Assembly: GCA_000727475.1 (NCBI GenBank)
Contig: KL647300.1
Coordinates: 2,687,063 to 2,751,062, forward strand
Direction: 5' to 3'
DNA: 64,000 nt
DNA from: Sarcocystis neurona
Taxonomy: Eukaryota > Apicomplexa > Conoidasida > Eucoccidiorida > Sarcocystidae
How positions within the stretch are numbered: the stretch's first letter is position 1; each line of letters opens with the position of its first letter. Below, piece by piece: positions 44,667-56,083 of the stretch. Under the pieces are notes generated by a model. It was not told the origin of the DNA, searched no databases, and saw only the letters and a list, made by a program, of their open reading frames with translations. The position numbers and the translations under genes were made by a program.

Positions 44667-44834
44667 GTTTTATTCACTAGCAGGGGAACGTGTCTAGGTA
44701 GACACCTCCTGCACAGCGCACAGCCAGAAGAAGTTCCGGTGAGACGACTACTACAAAAGTGGGAATTTCAGCTTCTCCGTAAAATTTCAGTAGACAAAGA
44801 GACTCAGCAGCGGTCCTTCTTCTCTGGCGTATGA
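44667..44834 (+). CDS. probable last exon of the Gln-rich gene
   Basis: After the acceptor region CGTCTGCAGAG, a frame in phase 0 with the previous exon encodes VLFTSRGTCLGRHLLHSAQP, then VRRLLQKWEFQLLRKISVDK and stops at TGA (44834). If the acceptor is instead the canonical CTGCAG two bases earlier, the frame ends after about ten codons at TAG. The longer reading is protein-like and is preferred, but the choice is not certain. The preceding 44315-44664 is a TA-rich intron. Confidence 0.38.
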   Translation, partial: VLFTSRGTCLGRHLLHSAQPEEVPVRRLLQKWEFQLLRKISVDKETQQRSFFSGV

Positions 44835-45222
44835 ATTCGTCTGGGAACGATAAGACTTGAAAGTATAATCTTCTTTTCTGAACACGTGAATTGTAGCTTT
44901 TCTACAGAACTTATCTAAAAGAAGCACCTTGGTGAAAATGGGCATTCGCATAGTAATTCTTCGTCTTTCTTGACACGGTTTCAACAGAAGCAACTTGACA
45001 GGAACATTTCTCTGGGCAGGTGGATATGGACACCGGAGGAAGACGGAGAGAGCCGGGCGATGAACTGAAACCGATGTGTCCACATGCGCAGCAAGAAGCA
45101 CCCGTACCCCGAGAAACGGAGAGCGAGCTTCTGGTTTGTTTTTGCTCCAAAAAACCAAAACACAGACATATGTATATGTGTCTTAAACAGATCAACATCT
45201 CTCTGCTAAACACTTGCAGATT

Positions 45223-45263
<41 letters not shown>

Positions 45264-45534
45264 AAGCATTCCATCCTCCTCGTAATTCATACATGTGTGT
45301 ATCTGTGTGTTTGCAGATATATCGACGTCTGTCTCTCTTTGCGTGTGTGTCTGTGTCTTCCTCTCTGTGAGTATACGGCCGCAAAGAATTTTTCTATCCG
45401 TACGTTAACGTCTACAGAGAAATATACGTACACGTGTGTATATGTGTGTAGCTAAAAATACATACATCTATGTAGGAGTGCACGTGTGTTTGTGTCTATG
45501 TACATTACAAGCGTACTGTTTCTCGTGACGAGGT

Positions 45535-45673
45535 TTAGAAGAGTGACGAGCTTCTGCGGCTTTTTTCGAGAAGATTGTTGCGCTCTCTGCGCAGAGCGAC
45601 GAGGTTTCGCACTTTTTGGTGGAGGAGGCTGATGCGCTCTCCACACGCATAATTTGTTTTCTGCGACTCCTCG
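45535..45673 (-). CDS. candidate C-terminal exon, coiled-coil-like
   Basis: On the minus strand the acceptor CCTTCCCCCTGCAG is followed by a frame encoding KTNYACGERISLLHQKVRNL and ALRRERNNLLEKSRRSSSLF before a stop. The spacing of Leu/Val suggests a short coiled coil. Two other frames are open across the acceptor, so the frame is not certain. Upstream CTG-rich (minus sense) DNA at 45780-45895 fits the intron pattern. The function is unknown. Confidence 0.33.
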
Positions 45674-45898
45674 CTGCAGGGGGAAGGACGGCAGTGGAGC
45701 AGCACAGGACCGACCGACGCAGCAGGTGACTCTGCAGCAAGAGATAACTTCCTCAGGCACTTGCGCAGTAGCCCGGACCCACACCAAGCAGCAGCAGCAG
45801 CCAGCAGCAGCACTGCAGCTGCAAGGCGGTAGTAGCCCGCAGTCGTACGCAGCAGCAGAGCCGGGAGCTCAAGCAGCAGCAGCAGCAACACAGGAGTA

Positions 45899-46046
45899 GC
45901 CTGCAAGCAGATGGAGCGGCCCCGCCAGAAGGTCGCCGCAGCAGCAGCAGCGACACAGCAGTGATCAGCAGGCAGACGGAGCCAGAAGGTCATTGCAGCA
46001 ACAACACAGCAGTGGCCTGCAGGCAGATGCAGCTGCAACCGAAGGA
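45899..46046. repeat. 60-base tandem repeat, about 2.5 copies
   Basis: The unit CCTGCAAGCAGATGGAGC...CAGAAGGTCGCCGCAGCAGC...ACACAGCAGTGATCAG is followed by a second copy (AGCAGGCAGACGGAGCCAGA AGGTCATTGCAGCAACA) and a partial third (GGCCTGCAGGCAGATGCAGC). The copies are about 60 bases and have small indels. It separates the candidate minus-strand exon at 45.6 kb from TA satellite at 46.3 kb. Confidence 0.75.
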
Positions 46047-46364
46047 GCGTGCAGCCGCAGCGTGGAGCCTCGTCCCAGCGACAGGAGGCGGCACCACAGC
46101 ACACCAGCAGTAGGCTGCAGTTACTCGTGCACCAACGCCGGCAGGCAGTAGAAGCGGAGCAGCAGCAAGGTCATAAGGGAGTGCAGGCGCCACACCTTCT
46201 AATTGTTTGTTTTTACATCCATATACATGTATATATATCCCTCTACAAATACTCGCTGATATCTATCTGAGCTGTCGTGTGTGCGTTTGTATACAAGCCT
46301 GTCGACAATCTTCTCTCTCGCAGTCTCTACCTGCAAAAGTACACACTCATGCATGGACACCTAC

Positions 46365-46370
46365 ATCTAC

Positions 46371-46420
<50 letters not shown>

Positions 46421-46475
46421 GTATATGTGTGAGTATATATATATATATGTATATATATGTGTATGTATGTCGTCG
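46365..46475. repeat. (TA)n and GTATATATA satellite
   Basis: Long TATATATA blocks are separated by GTA steps. A second block lies at 46735-46830. No gene is seen in 46200-47660. Confidence 0.6.
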
Positions 46476-46984
46476 TGTCCATGTATGTGCGTGTGCGCTT
46501 GTGGGTGTTTACACAGAGAAACTGTTGCATTCTCTATTTGCTACGAGTGACTACTGGTGCATCGTCGGCATATCTTCGTACACGTCCATCCTTATACATA
46601 TGTCCGAACGTAAATATGTAGACAGGTGTTTTTTTTTTATGCATGCATACAAAGAGAAAGGGAGAGGACTCTTCACGGCCGTACTTTTGATGTCGCTTCT
46701 CTCTATTGAGCATGTTCACGTGTGAAGAAAGATATGCATATATGCACATATGTGTGTGTGTGTATATATATAAATATATACACACACATATATATATATG
46801 TGTATAGGTAGTATACGTATGTATATGTGAACAAATGAGTATGCAGAGACTTGTTGAGTGACACACGCAGTTTGAACAGAGTCGACGACGTACCGCTGCG
46901 TCTTCACATGCTCTTGAAAATTACGTCTCCGAGGTCCCACCGACCTACGTCTAGAGGCTCCTCATTTATGATACTTTTATAGGG

Positions 46985-47400
46985 ATTGATATACAAATTT
47001 CTGTTTAGCAGTATGAAGGGGAGCATTCACCTCAATCTACATACACAAAAACATATATATATATATATATATATTTGTATATTTCTATATATGTATATAT
47101 TGGTATGTATATATATATAGAGAGAGAGAGCGTCCCCATAAATGGGTTGATACACAAATTTCTGTCTAGCAGTCTGTGCGGGAATACTCATATCATTCTA
47201 CATACACAAATACATATATTTATATATGTACATATATATTTGTATATTTCTATATATGTATATATAGAGAGAGAGGGGAAATGTCCTTGTATATCGGTTG
47301 ATATACAGCATTCTGTCTAGCAGTCTGTAGGGGGACACTCATATAATTTAACAGATACATACACATTTATGTATATATGTGTATTTCTGTACACAGAGGA
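46985..47400. repeat. tandem repeat of about 150 bases, three copies
   Basis: Three successive copies share TTGATA(T/C)ACAAATTTCTGT then (C/T)TAGCAGT(C/A)TG and a CTACATACACAAA-(TA)n-GAGAGAGA tail. They begin near 46986, 47147 and 47298; the third has lost part of the tail. Each copy carries its own TATATA and GAGAGAG segments, so dinucleotide satellites are amplified together with the unique core. Confidence 0.85.
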
Positions 47401-47661
47401 GGAGAGAGAAAACTTTCCCGGATAGTGTAATTACGATTGAAAGTCAGTACGTGATGTTCGTGCGCGGGCCAGTACGGGCAGATCTGCTGGCCCTACACAT
47501 GCATCCCCGCCGTCCTCCCCTCCGCGCACTTGTGAACAAGTACCAACGGGTCTAGCCCCAAAACATCCGTATACGTCTGCGCCCGTCCACATGAATGGAT
47601 ACTACAAGCCCTCCTATACATTTGTGCGGCTATATATGTATAACTACAAATCGGAGTACAC

Positions 47662-48702
47662 TTGTGTGATATATATATATGTATGGGTACGTACTTGCAT
47701 GGACGTCCATGCATCACTGTGGATGTTTTGGTGAGAAAGTGCCGTGGTCTCCACTTCATCCTCGGGCGAGAACAATGTGCTGAGAAGACCCAAAGTGCTG
47801 CTCTTTGTTGTGCGCGTGCAGCTCCACGGTGGTCGAGTTCCTGGTGGCTGTTGAAGTCGCAGGAATTGCTACTGGCTCCGCGAGGACAGCAGCAATGGGG
47901 GCAGCAACGGCAGAAGCAGCAAGGAAACGAGCTGCTGCCCCGACCGTTGAATAGAGGGAGGGTGTGTGGTGGTGGAGCGCAGAACGCCCAGGAAGAGGTA
48001 GAAGAAGAAAGCCTGCAGTTGCAGCAGCAAGAGCAGCAGCGCGAGGAGCAGCGGCAGCTGCAGGAGGCACGCCAGTGGTGGCACACGAAGCAGCAGCGAG
48101 AAAAACAGCCGCAGCGGAGACGCAGCAGCGCAGCAGACTTCATGCTGCCTGCGTCCGTGGGTGCGTTACCTGCAGCAGCAGATTTCTATAGTGCTGGCAC
48201 TACTACACCAGTGCGTGATTACTCTCCCGAAGCCACAGCTTGTAGAACCCCTGGCCTTTCAGTTTATGGAGAAGGCAGAAGTCAAATGCAAGCTTTCCCG
48301 TCTGCATCTGGGCTTCTTGACGCAGCAGAAAGCCGCTACGCTTTGTACGGACGAGCAGCGGATCATTCGCTGGAGCAACACACGACATATCGTAGAAACG
48401 CCAGCACTCGTCCTGCTGCAGCTGCTCGTTCTTCAACTGTTGCTGCTCCTGCCGTTGCTGCTCTTTCGTTTGCCGATGCTGCTGCCTTTGCTCCCTACCG
48501 TGCTGCGGCCGGAGTTGCTGTCACCTCTGCGCAAGAACTGAAAAACTTCTCTCCGGTTCCACATCACGACTCACGCTGGACAGCGACTTCCACACACCAG
48601 CAACAGCAGGACTCTGTCTGCGACAATGAAGAAGCAGCTATCCTCCGCTGCACGCAGGAAGAAAATGTTTCTCTGCTGCATCCACTTCCTTGGGCAACGT
48701 GA
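47662..48702 (+). CDS. Gln/Glu-rich hypothetical protein
   Basis: A plus-strand frame of 346 codons reads AQNAQEEVEEESLQLQQQEQ then EARQWWHTKQQREKQPQRRR from CAG-rich DNA (47.95-48.13 kb), followed by a non-repeat part (LPAAADFYSAGTTTPVRDYS) and a C-terminal NEEAAILRCTQEENVSLLHP with a stop at 48702. From 48146 a second plus frame is equally protein-like (ITLPKPQLVEPLAFQFMEKA, then LHLGFLTQQKAATLCTDEQR), so a frameshift or splice between the two is likely. CTG runs at 48410-48485 may be intronic, with an acceptor at CACACACCAG (48600). The start is unknown; the first 30 codons are TA satellite. No domain is recognised. Confidence 0.4.
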   Translation: MCDIYICMGTYLHGRPCITVDVLVRKCRGLHFILGREQCAEKTQSAALCCARAAPRWSSSWWLLKSQELLLAPRGQQQWGQQRQKQQGNELLPRPLNRGRVCGGGAQNAQEEVEEESLQLQQQEQQREEQRQLQEARQWWHTKQQREKQPQRRRSSAADFMLPASVGALPAAADFYSAGTTTPVRDYSPEATACRTPGLSVYGEGRSQMQAFPSASGLLDAAESRYALYGRAADHSLEQHTTYRRNASTRPAAAARSSTVAAPAVAALSFADAAAFAPYRAAAGVAVTSAQELKNFSPVPHHDSRWTATSTHQQQQDSVCDNEEAAILRCTQEENVSLLHPLPWAT

Positions 48703-51700
48703 GGTGCTCTAATGGAGCTCCGTTACACTGCACACTGCACCACCCCGTCGCCTGCTGATGCACCTCGTACTGCTTAAATGACTGCTCCTGTTGGCAAGAC
48801 ACAGTCCGCCGAAGCACACGCGTACACGTGACGAGAGCACGAACGACTAATCAGATGTAACCGCCTAGTCGAGACCTGCAGAAACTCGCCTTTTTGAGGA
48901 GAGTCGCCGGTTCTACTACAAGGTACATTCCATCCTAAAGCAGAAGAAGCCGGATACAACGCTGCATAAGAGCTACAGCGGCAGCGACACGGTCATGCAG
49001 CAGCAACCTGCGTAGCGACAGAGATACAGAAGTAATCCTCTGCTGTGGGTGTACGAGCGACGAATTAGCACAGCATGTCCTACACGTGACGCTTTACTAT
49101 TCCAGAAGAAGAGGTACAGGATGCAGTTCAAAACGAACGGCGGCACCTCCAGCCAAATAGTGAGAGTACAAACAGCACAAATTCTGTGTCACCGACAAGG
49201 CACTGAATTGTGTATCCGCACCCAAAGGAGCGACGCTCCAGTCGAGCGTAGGAGGAAACATTGATGGCTAGTGCACATGCACCAGCAACACAACCAAGAT
49301 CAGCAACGAGCTGGAGAGGTAGCGACAAAACCTGCAGATCTGCAGAGATATGTATATATATATATTAAAAAAATGTATGTATACCTCCACACTGCTGAAA
49401 CTCGACAACTGAGTTAGGCGCAGCTCCAGGAAGTAGAAGTGCGTGGCGCTTATTTGCTGCACATGGAAGACAAGTTGTGAAGGGCACAACGTGGACGGAA
49501 AGATTTAGTCTAGGAGGGAGCTGGAGAAGGGGAAACAGAATGGGACGCTGCGTAGCCAGCAGTTTACCACATGATTTATTAACTAGTCGAGCGAAAATGC
49601 ATCCGTTGAACTTTTGTTCAATCTTTGTGTCTCTAGAATGCCGCGGAGAAAAGGACAAATCACCTGTGTGCGGAACGAAATTTCGAGTGGCTTGTGCCGG
49701 GGAACACTGAAATAAAAAATTCGAGCAAATGCATCATTGGGGGATCAACGTGATGGTTGCTTTGAATGGTGGTGAGGTGTTGGCCAACTGAAGCCCATCC
49801 ACGTTGTGATGCTGCAGCCGTCTCTTGAGGCCAAACCGCAATATCGCGGAAGCTGAGTCAAGGTGGAGGCGCTTGGTATCAGTCACATGAATTGCTTAGA
49901 GCTTCGATAGAATAAGACTGCGGTAAGTTGGCTTGACAGAGGTGAAACACGAGAAAACGTACTACAAAGGGGGGCGATGAGTGTGCTCCGTTGTACTGGA
50001 GGATGCACAATTTCAGACACTATCACTTGAAATGCTCGTGACACTGCTTTGTTTCGAAAATTGTTCTGAAATGTGTGAAGCGGAAATTTGCGAGGATGAC
50101 GCAGTGCTAAGGCAGAGAGAGCAAAATGTGTTGCAATCGTGCTGTCCGGTTAACGGCGGATCACAATACGTTATAGTGTCACAGAACACAGTTCTTTTAC
50201 GATTAAGAGGTCCCTCGCTACATTTGATTTAAAAGAAACAAGATTTGTAAGAGTTTTGAGCTTCTACAAGAGAGCAATCTCTTTACAACTGCGTCACATG
50301 AATTAAGCAAAATGCGAAGCTTTTCGCTATATGTCTAAAATTTTATTCAGTGCCAATGCTGAGAACAGTGGTTTCACGACATTTATGAGGAAGTGCTGGA
50401 CACACAAAAGCCATCGAGCTGCTAATTTGGATGGGTAAACTGATGAATAGAAATTTAGGCTGGAGCTAGTTGCAGCTATGGAGCAAAAAGAAGATATGGT
50501 CGCCTTCGAACATTATGGGGTCTGTTGTGCCGTAGCAGCCTCTAAAGTAGGACCAGTTGATACATGTGATTTGCTAAACACGTATATATATTTATATATA
50601 TACTAATAAATACAATAGGATAGGCTGAGAAACTGACGTATTATATCAAGTTTGCGTGTAATTAGGGGACGCAAAGCACGTATACTCGTTCTCCTGGATC
50701 TGACAAAGCTCTTGCTTTACGTAGGAGGTGACGTATCTAACTCAGTGATTCACTATTCCAGGCTGCAGTTCTGGTTCCCTGCCTGACGCGACCGTCTAAA
50801 CGGGAAGGAACACACTGATAAACTCGAACAGGTAATCCTCGCGCCTTACAACGAACAGAGAACTCGACAGCTGAAAACCACAGTGTGGAACGACGTACGT
50901 ACGTACGTCTGACTGCGCCTCTCCCCAAGTTCTATCCCCCCGGGCCACGTGTGCCCCCACTTAGCCCCTTGTTGGTCTAAGCAGCTTTGAACTCTTTCTT
51001 TACATCTACCACGTGTAACATAACTCTAACCGGAACGTTGTTCAAAAAGTCGCTGGACCTAGGCAGGGTAGCGCCTGTAAGCTTACAGGCAGGTGCGTTC
51101 CTTCCAAAACCTTAGACGGGATGGGGACAACGACTCAATAAACCAGTAAATACCGTTAAAATAGTAGTGTATGTGTATTTTTCTTCTGTACAATATTTGT
51201 TGCGTTCTGCCTATATGGTGCTGAACGCACAAATAATCACCACAACTACATAATTACAGGAATGATGGTGTCGCTGCCACTGCAAAGTATCTCAATCCAC
51301 AACAAAGGAAACAATCTGTACGGAGCCATCAACTAGATTTGGGAGATTTAATGCGGCACAGAAAAGACGTGCAAAAGCGGATTTTCTCTCGGTGCAGAGC
51401 TGACGCCAAGACATATTCACCTAGCTGCTCGACTGAATGATGTGGTACTCCTTCGAGGGCGAACGTTGAAGGAAGGAGCCTCTTTTTCATGCAGTTGCAG
51501 TTAGAACACTGTCGCCCTTCAGCAATCGATCGCAGCATCCTAATACTTCTGTCGTTGCATGTCAGAGTCTGAAGAGCCATAAACACAGTTGAGAAACGCT
51601 GGATACTTTAGGTGCCTTTTGAGCAATAATCTGCCAGAGAGATAGTCTCCCTCAATGCTTCTCTATAGAAATCCCACATCAAAAGTCGTTCCTACTGTGG

Positions 51701-53550
51701 ATGTAGTCCTCTGATCGCAAGTCCTTATCCATTCAGGACGCCCAAAAGGTTAGTGACTGCCAGGTGAAAGTAGCCGTTCCGCAAAGGTACACTTCTGCAC
51801 GTCCTGTGAGTACAACTAATACAACTACCTACGTTTTACATAAAACCAACGCGTACACAATCTCTTGTATATACGTGATGCGTCACGAACACGGGTGCTC
51901 TTGTTTATTTGATTCGAGGCATACCTAATACACTGGTAAGTGAGACAGAACGAGAGTGCCAGCGAGAGAGAACAGGTTGCTTACATACCCGTTAGTGCAT
52001 GGAAATACACATATGTACTTCGTATCAGCACGTGCCTGTTGGAGTGGGAATATCTCCGTCTGTGATGGGTTGGTGCTCCCGCATGATGTGTGACGCAATT
52101 TCCCAAACTATTTCGTTTGCGCTTGACTCTGATACCGTCAGTGAAAACTTGGTATGTTCTGCGTATCATGAACTCGATATACTTGGTGTCTGCAGGACCT
52201 TATCCAGTGCAGAAACGGGACTCCTGCACACGCTGCATAGCCAAGGCATCCTCTTACCGCTTTCGTTATTAACGCTTACACGGAAGAGGGCGTATACAAG
52301 TTCAGTTCAATTCGCATCGTATTTAAGAAACAAGTATAGATGCTGTCAGCGAGAATAGGTGTACTCGCCGAAGTAAATCTATAACACATACAGAGAATAT
52401 TTTTAATTTGAATTTAGTGTGCTCACGTGTAGATGCCAAGCACGCGAGGCTTAAGTGCCGTCTGCAGAACGTGGAAACGTGTCGCGGTAAATCTCTTGTA
52501 GTTATATACCTTAAAGCTATTCTTGACTGAAAAACAGGATGCAGTCGGGAAGGTTTGCACTGTATCAGTTCGCTGGCACAGTGTGGACTTCGACAGAACA
52601 GGAAAACTATAGCAGGGATTTTTCCTAAGCTCCGTGAAAAACAGCACAGAGCCACAATGAAATACTGCGAGTTTCTCTCTCCTTATGTGGGAGCCTACTG
52701 GAACCCAGCGTTTCCTCCCTGTGTTGCCGAACGCTCGTGACGTGCACGACAACCTATTGCGCAGTGAGTAAAAAAGCAAGAGAGTTTACACAGGTGCCTG
52801 GCCACAGCGTCGGGTAACGTCAGTAAGCATACAGACGCGGCGTTGATGATTTCTTGTAAGAAGTAGAATCTAAAGACATGCTTGATTGCTTCTATGGTGC
52901 TGCGCCTCTGGTACGTAGGGTCGCTAAGTTGCTGTTGTGTAAAAGAGGTCCTGACACCTCATCACCTTGCGCAAAGGAACGTATTCATATATGGTTGTAT
53001 ATTTTTGTGTACTGGCTGTTTCTTTGTCCACACGTGAAGACACGTCGCCTGTTCTTCAAGACAACGTCTGTTTCCGCACTGCTCATGCCCTACCTTCTCC
53101 ACAGCAACTGACAATCCGTGCTCTAGACAGCTACATATACAAGAGGACCTGTGTGCACTCCGCCTACTAAAAGGAATTGCACGTAACGTGAGCCTCTCCA
53201 CTTGCCAGGTAGCGTACGGGTAGGCAATGCAGCGTATTCCGGTAGGTTCACCAAGGTGACGGTCAAGAGTAAGAGTCATCTGCAGGCGCCTCTTGGCATC
53301 CTGTACACGTCTGCGTCTATATGTCTATCAATATCTACACAGAGAAATATATGGTCACCTGCTTCCTATGCAGCTGCACTCGTCATTTCTGCAAGGCCAC
53401 GTCTCCCCAGCGAAGACGGACGCCAATTTATTTTCTCCCCTGTACATGCCTGCAGCGAATATTCACGATTGTATATAAGGAGCCACGACGACAGAAAGGT
53501 GTGTGTGTAAACACACCTTTTTAGCGCTTGCACACACAATATTACACATT
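48703..53550. other. unique low-repeat sequence, no gene recognised
   Basis: This nearly 5 kb stretch lacks CAG/CTG tracts and has only one short TA run (49351-49370) and one at 50581-50605. Open frames are short (60-120 codons) on both strands and have no domains. A GTACGTACGTACGT run lies at 50896. It resembles the ordinary-composition segments that alternate with repeat-rich segments in Eimeria. It may contain untranslated regions or a gene with very small exons that cannot be seen by eye. Confidence 0.5.
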
Positions 53551-53580
53551 ACTTGGTGATATATATATATATGTATATGT

Positions 53581-53766
53581 ATGTATGTGTTCGACGATGC
53601 ATTGCACCGTTATGCTTTTGTATCCTCAAACGTGCACCCCATAATGAGAGACGGGAAATTGTTCACTGCGTCACCCAACAATGTTTACGTGTTACACTCG
53701 CTTACGGGTGTGCCCCAGTACACAATAGTAGTCCACACTAGATTTGTCTGTCAACGTGATCAGTAG
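53581..53766 (+). CDS. short frame resembling a beta-propeller/PQQ-like blade
   Basis: A plus-strand frame reads FVSSNVHPIMRDGKLFTASP then NNVYVLHSLTGVPQYTI before a stop. The pattern (P...DG.LF..S...VYVL...TG) resembles one blade of a PQQ-like beta-propeller. There is no second blade in view, the left side is TA satellite, and no clear splice sites frame it. It may be a lone exon, an old gene fragment or a coincidence. Confidence 0.2.
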   Translation: MYVFDDALHRYAFVSSNVHPIMRDGKLFTASPNNVYVLHSLTGVPQYTIVVHTRFVCQRDQ

Positions 53767-54429
53767 ACACCACATGCGCTAACATCCCGGGTGGGCGCAT
53801 ATTGTACGCGCAGCTACACACTTCTCATATCGAATCCGCCAAGAACTGCACACATGAAGATGCAGCCGGAATAAATCTGGGAAGTGGCGCAAATAGGCAT
53901 TTACGTATAACAGTGTACATGTGAAAGTTGCAAAGCCTGGGATATATATGCATATATATGTATATATATATATATTTGTTTAGCCGGGTGTGCGTATGTG
54001 TGTGTTGAACGTACGAACTTTCAGATTTATTTACAGGAGCACGCCCTGTTTTTCAGATTGACCGTGTACACGTGGCTGTGAGGATTATAGTAGCCAGAAT
54101 TCTGTGAGAGTGAAGAGACGTGCAGCATTTTTGTGTTCAGAAGCATCTGTGTTGGCAACGGAACTAACTTGCAGTACGCCCTCCTGCATAGCGCACAACG
54201 GCCACGCAGACGACCACCTGAGGAGAAGGAGGATTATACGCGGGAAACAAGTCGAAAAAGGAAGAATGCGAGTGGGCGCCGGACAATCTTCGTGTAAATC
54301 GTCTCTTTAAACGCAAGACCGCTTCTTCAAGCATCGACCCCGCAAACACGTCCCCGCGGTCGATTCTGCTGCGTTTTCCCGGACCGCACCGAAAGAGTAG
54401 ACAAACATCAGCAGCGTGTTATAACTGCG

Positions 54430-55050
54430 TTTGTTGTGGCTGCTGCAGTGGCAGGGTCTGCTTCTTCTGCCCCTTATCCATTGTCGCGGCCGCTACAATC
54501 GTCATTACCGTACTTTCCCTCACTTACAAGTTATATGCCGCCTCTGCTGAGCCTTCTCCGTTGCCGTCCCCACGCTGCTTTGCGGCTTGTGCGTGTCTGC
54601 GGCAACAACAACACGCCGGCGAACCGATGTGTGAGAGAGAATTCTGTCGGCCGTCCTTTCTTCTAGCACTGGCCTCCGCCGCAGCCAAAGGCTTGCCATA
54701 CGTTCTCCCTTTTTCTTGTTCCTTTTCATCCGCTGGTGGTTCGTGACCGTTCTCCTCCCTCGCTACCCGCTCGATCGGCGTGTCGCCTGCTGGCTGCATG
54801 CATGTTGCATGTAGACTCCGGAATTTTTCCATTTTCACGCATTCGACCTAATTTCAACTACACGACATATCTTCCCGTTTCTCTCTCTCCCTATCTCTAT
54901 TTGCGTAGATCTTCACGTGCCCATCTTGCTACAGGATCTGCTGGTTTCTCCACGTGTACCTACTCCTGCATCGCCTATCCCGTACGCTCTACAAAGCTTC
55001 TTTCTTTCTTCGAGCCCTACACTGCCTTACCCAAACACCCGCAGTGACGG
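54430..55050. other. pyrimidine-rich region, open on both strands
   Basis: Overlapping frames of 60-105 codons occur on both strands. The plus strand is C/T-rich, so the sense direction could be minus (for example ATPIERVAREEN-type hydrophilic reading at 54524-54838) or plus (54736-55047). No domain or splice evidence separates them. The 53770-54430 and 55050-55500 flanks show nothing. Confidence 0.2.
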
Positions 55051-55514
55051 CATGACTGCTGAGTTGTATGGGTGGGATATGTTTTACTGAATATACTACT
55101 ACTATTAGAGAGTAGCACATCTGGCGAGAAGTAAAAATAAGCGTACGGCGGCCTTGAAGATAGGCAGATCACGACATCGCGCGTGTAAGGCAGCGTCTAT
55201 AAATACGAGTTTTAATACATCTACCTGTATGCGTTTGCGCTGCGTGCTTAACCGATTCTGCGTGGAGGGAAACGAACGCGTCGCGTCTGCATAGACTTGT
55301 CTGCTACTTGCCTATATGCGTCCGCCCCCTCGCATGTAGTGGGGAAGAGACTGACTACACATATTCAAGTTCGAAAAATGTATACTCCTTGAGTTCCGGA
55401 TTCTGTGTACATATTTGTTTGTACGGAGAGAGGTACATATGTAGAAAATTGTCCATTCTGCCCTCAGGGAGGAACAGAAACGAATACACGTAAGCAGGTG
55501 TAAAGTACGCACGC

Positions 55515-55695
55515 ATGTATATATATATATATATCTACGTTTGCGCCCTACGTGGATTGTACACACATGCAAATGTGAGGTATATATGTATATATATATA
55601 TATATCTCTGTGTATATATATATCTATGTATATATATATCTCTATGTGTGTATATATATATCTATGTATATATATATATATGTATGTATGTTTGT
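55515..55695. repeat. TATATATATCTCTGTG-type satellite
   Basis: Alternating (TA)n and TCT(A/C)TGTG steps with a period of about 20-24 bases run from 55585 to 55690, preceded by a shorter TA run. The repeat lies upstream of UTP25. The following plus frame to 55879 (HMRGGRLFCPDVHGPALDAL) is protein-like but cannot be tied to UTP25. Confidence 0.7.
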
Positions 55696-56083
55696 GCAGA
55701 CGCGGGATGTAGGTACATACCTGGATATACCTAGACAGATTCACATGCGTGGAGGACGTCTGTTCTGCCCAGACGTGCATGGCCCCGCATTAGACGCTCT
55801 GCTTGTGGATCGAGAGCTTTCTCTGTTGAGTTCTTTTCGTGTGTCGCGTGTGTCAGGGAAGATCTATCGACTTTCTTGATAATTGCAGAGAAACAACTGC
55901 CTGGCCCACTGCAGCAGCACATTTATATGTCCAAGTGTATATATGGTTCATCTCTCTCTGCGTCTATCTCTGTGTTTTTCCCTACCTATCTTTGTTTCTC
56001 TATCTCTTTATATATGTGAGTACTAGGGCTTTACCTATATGAGCATATATATGTGTATATACGTTTTATAAAAATTTACGTAT

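Noticed and set aside
44787..45158. Minus-strand frame of 123 codons with ordinary composition
   Set aside because: It overlaps the probable last exon of the plus-strand gene at its 3' end and has no domain or splice support. It could be a convergent gene but cannot be shown from sequence.
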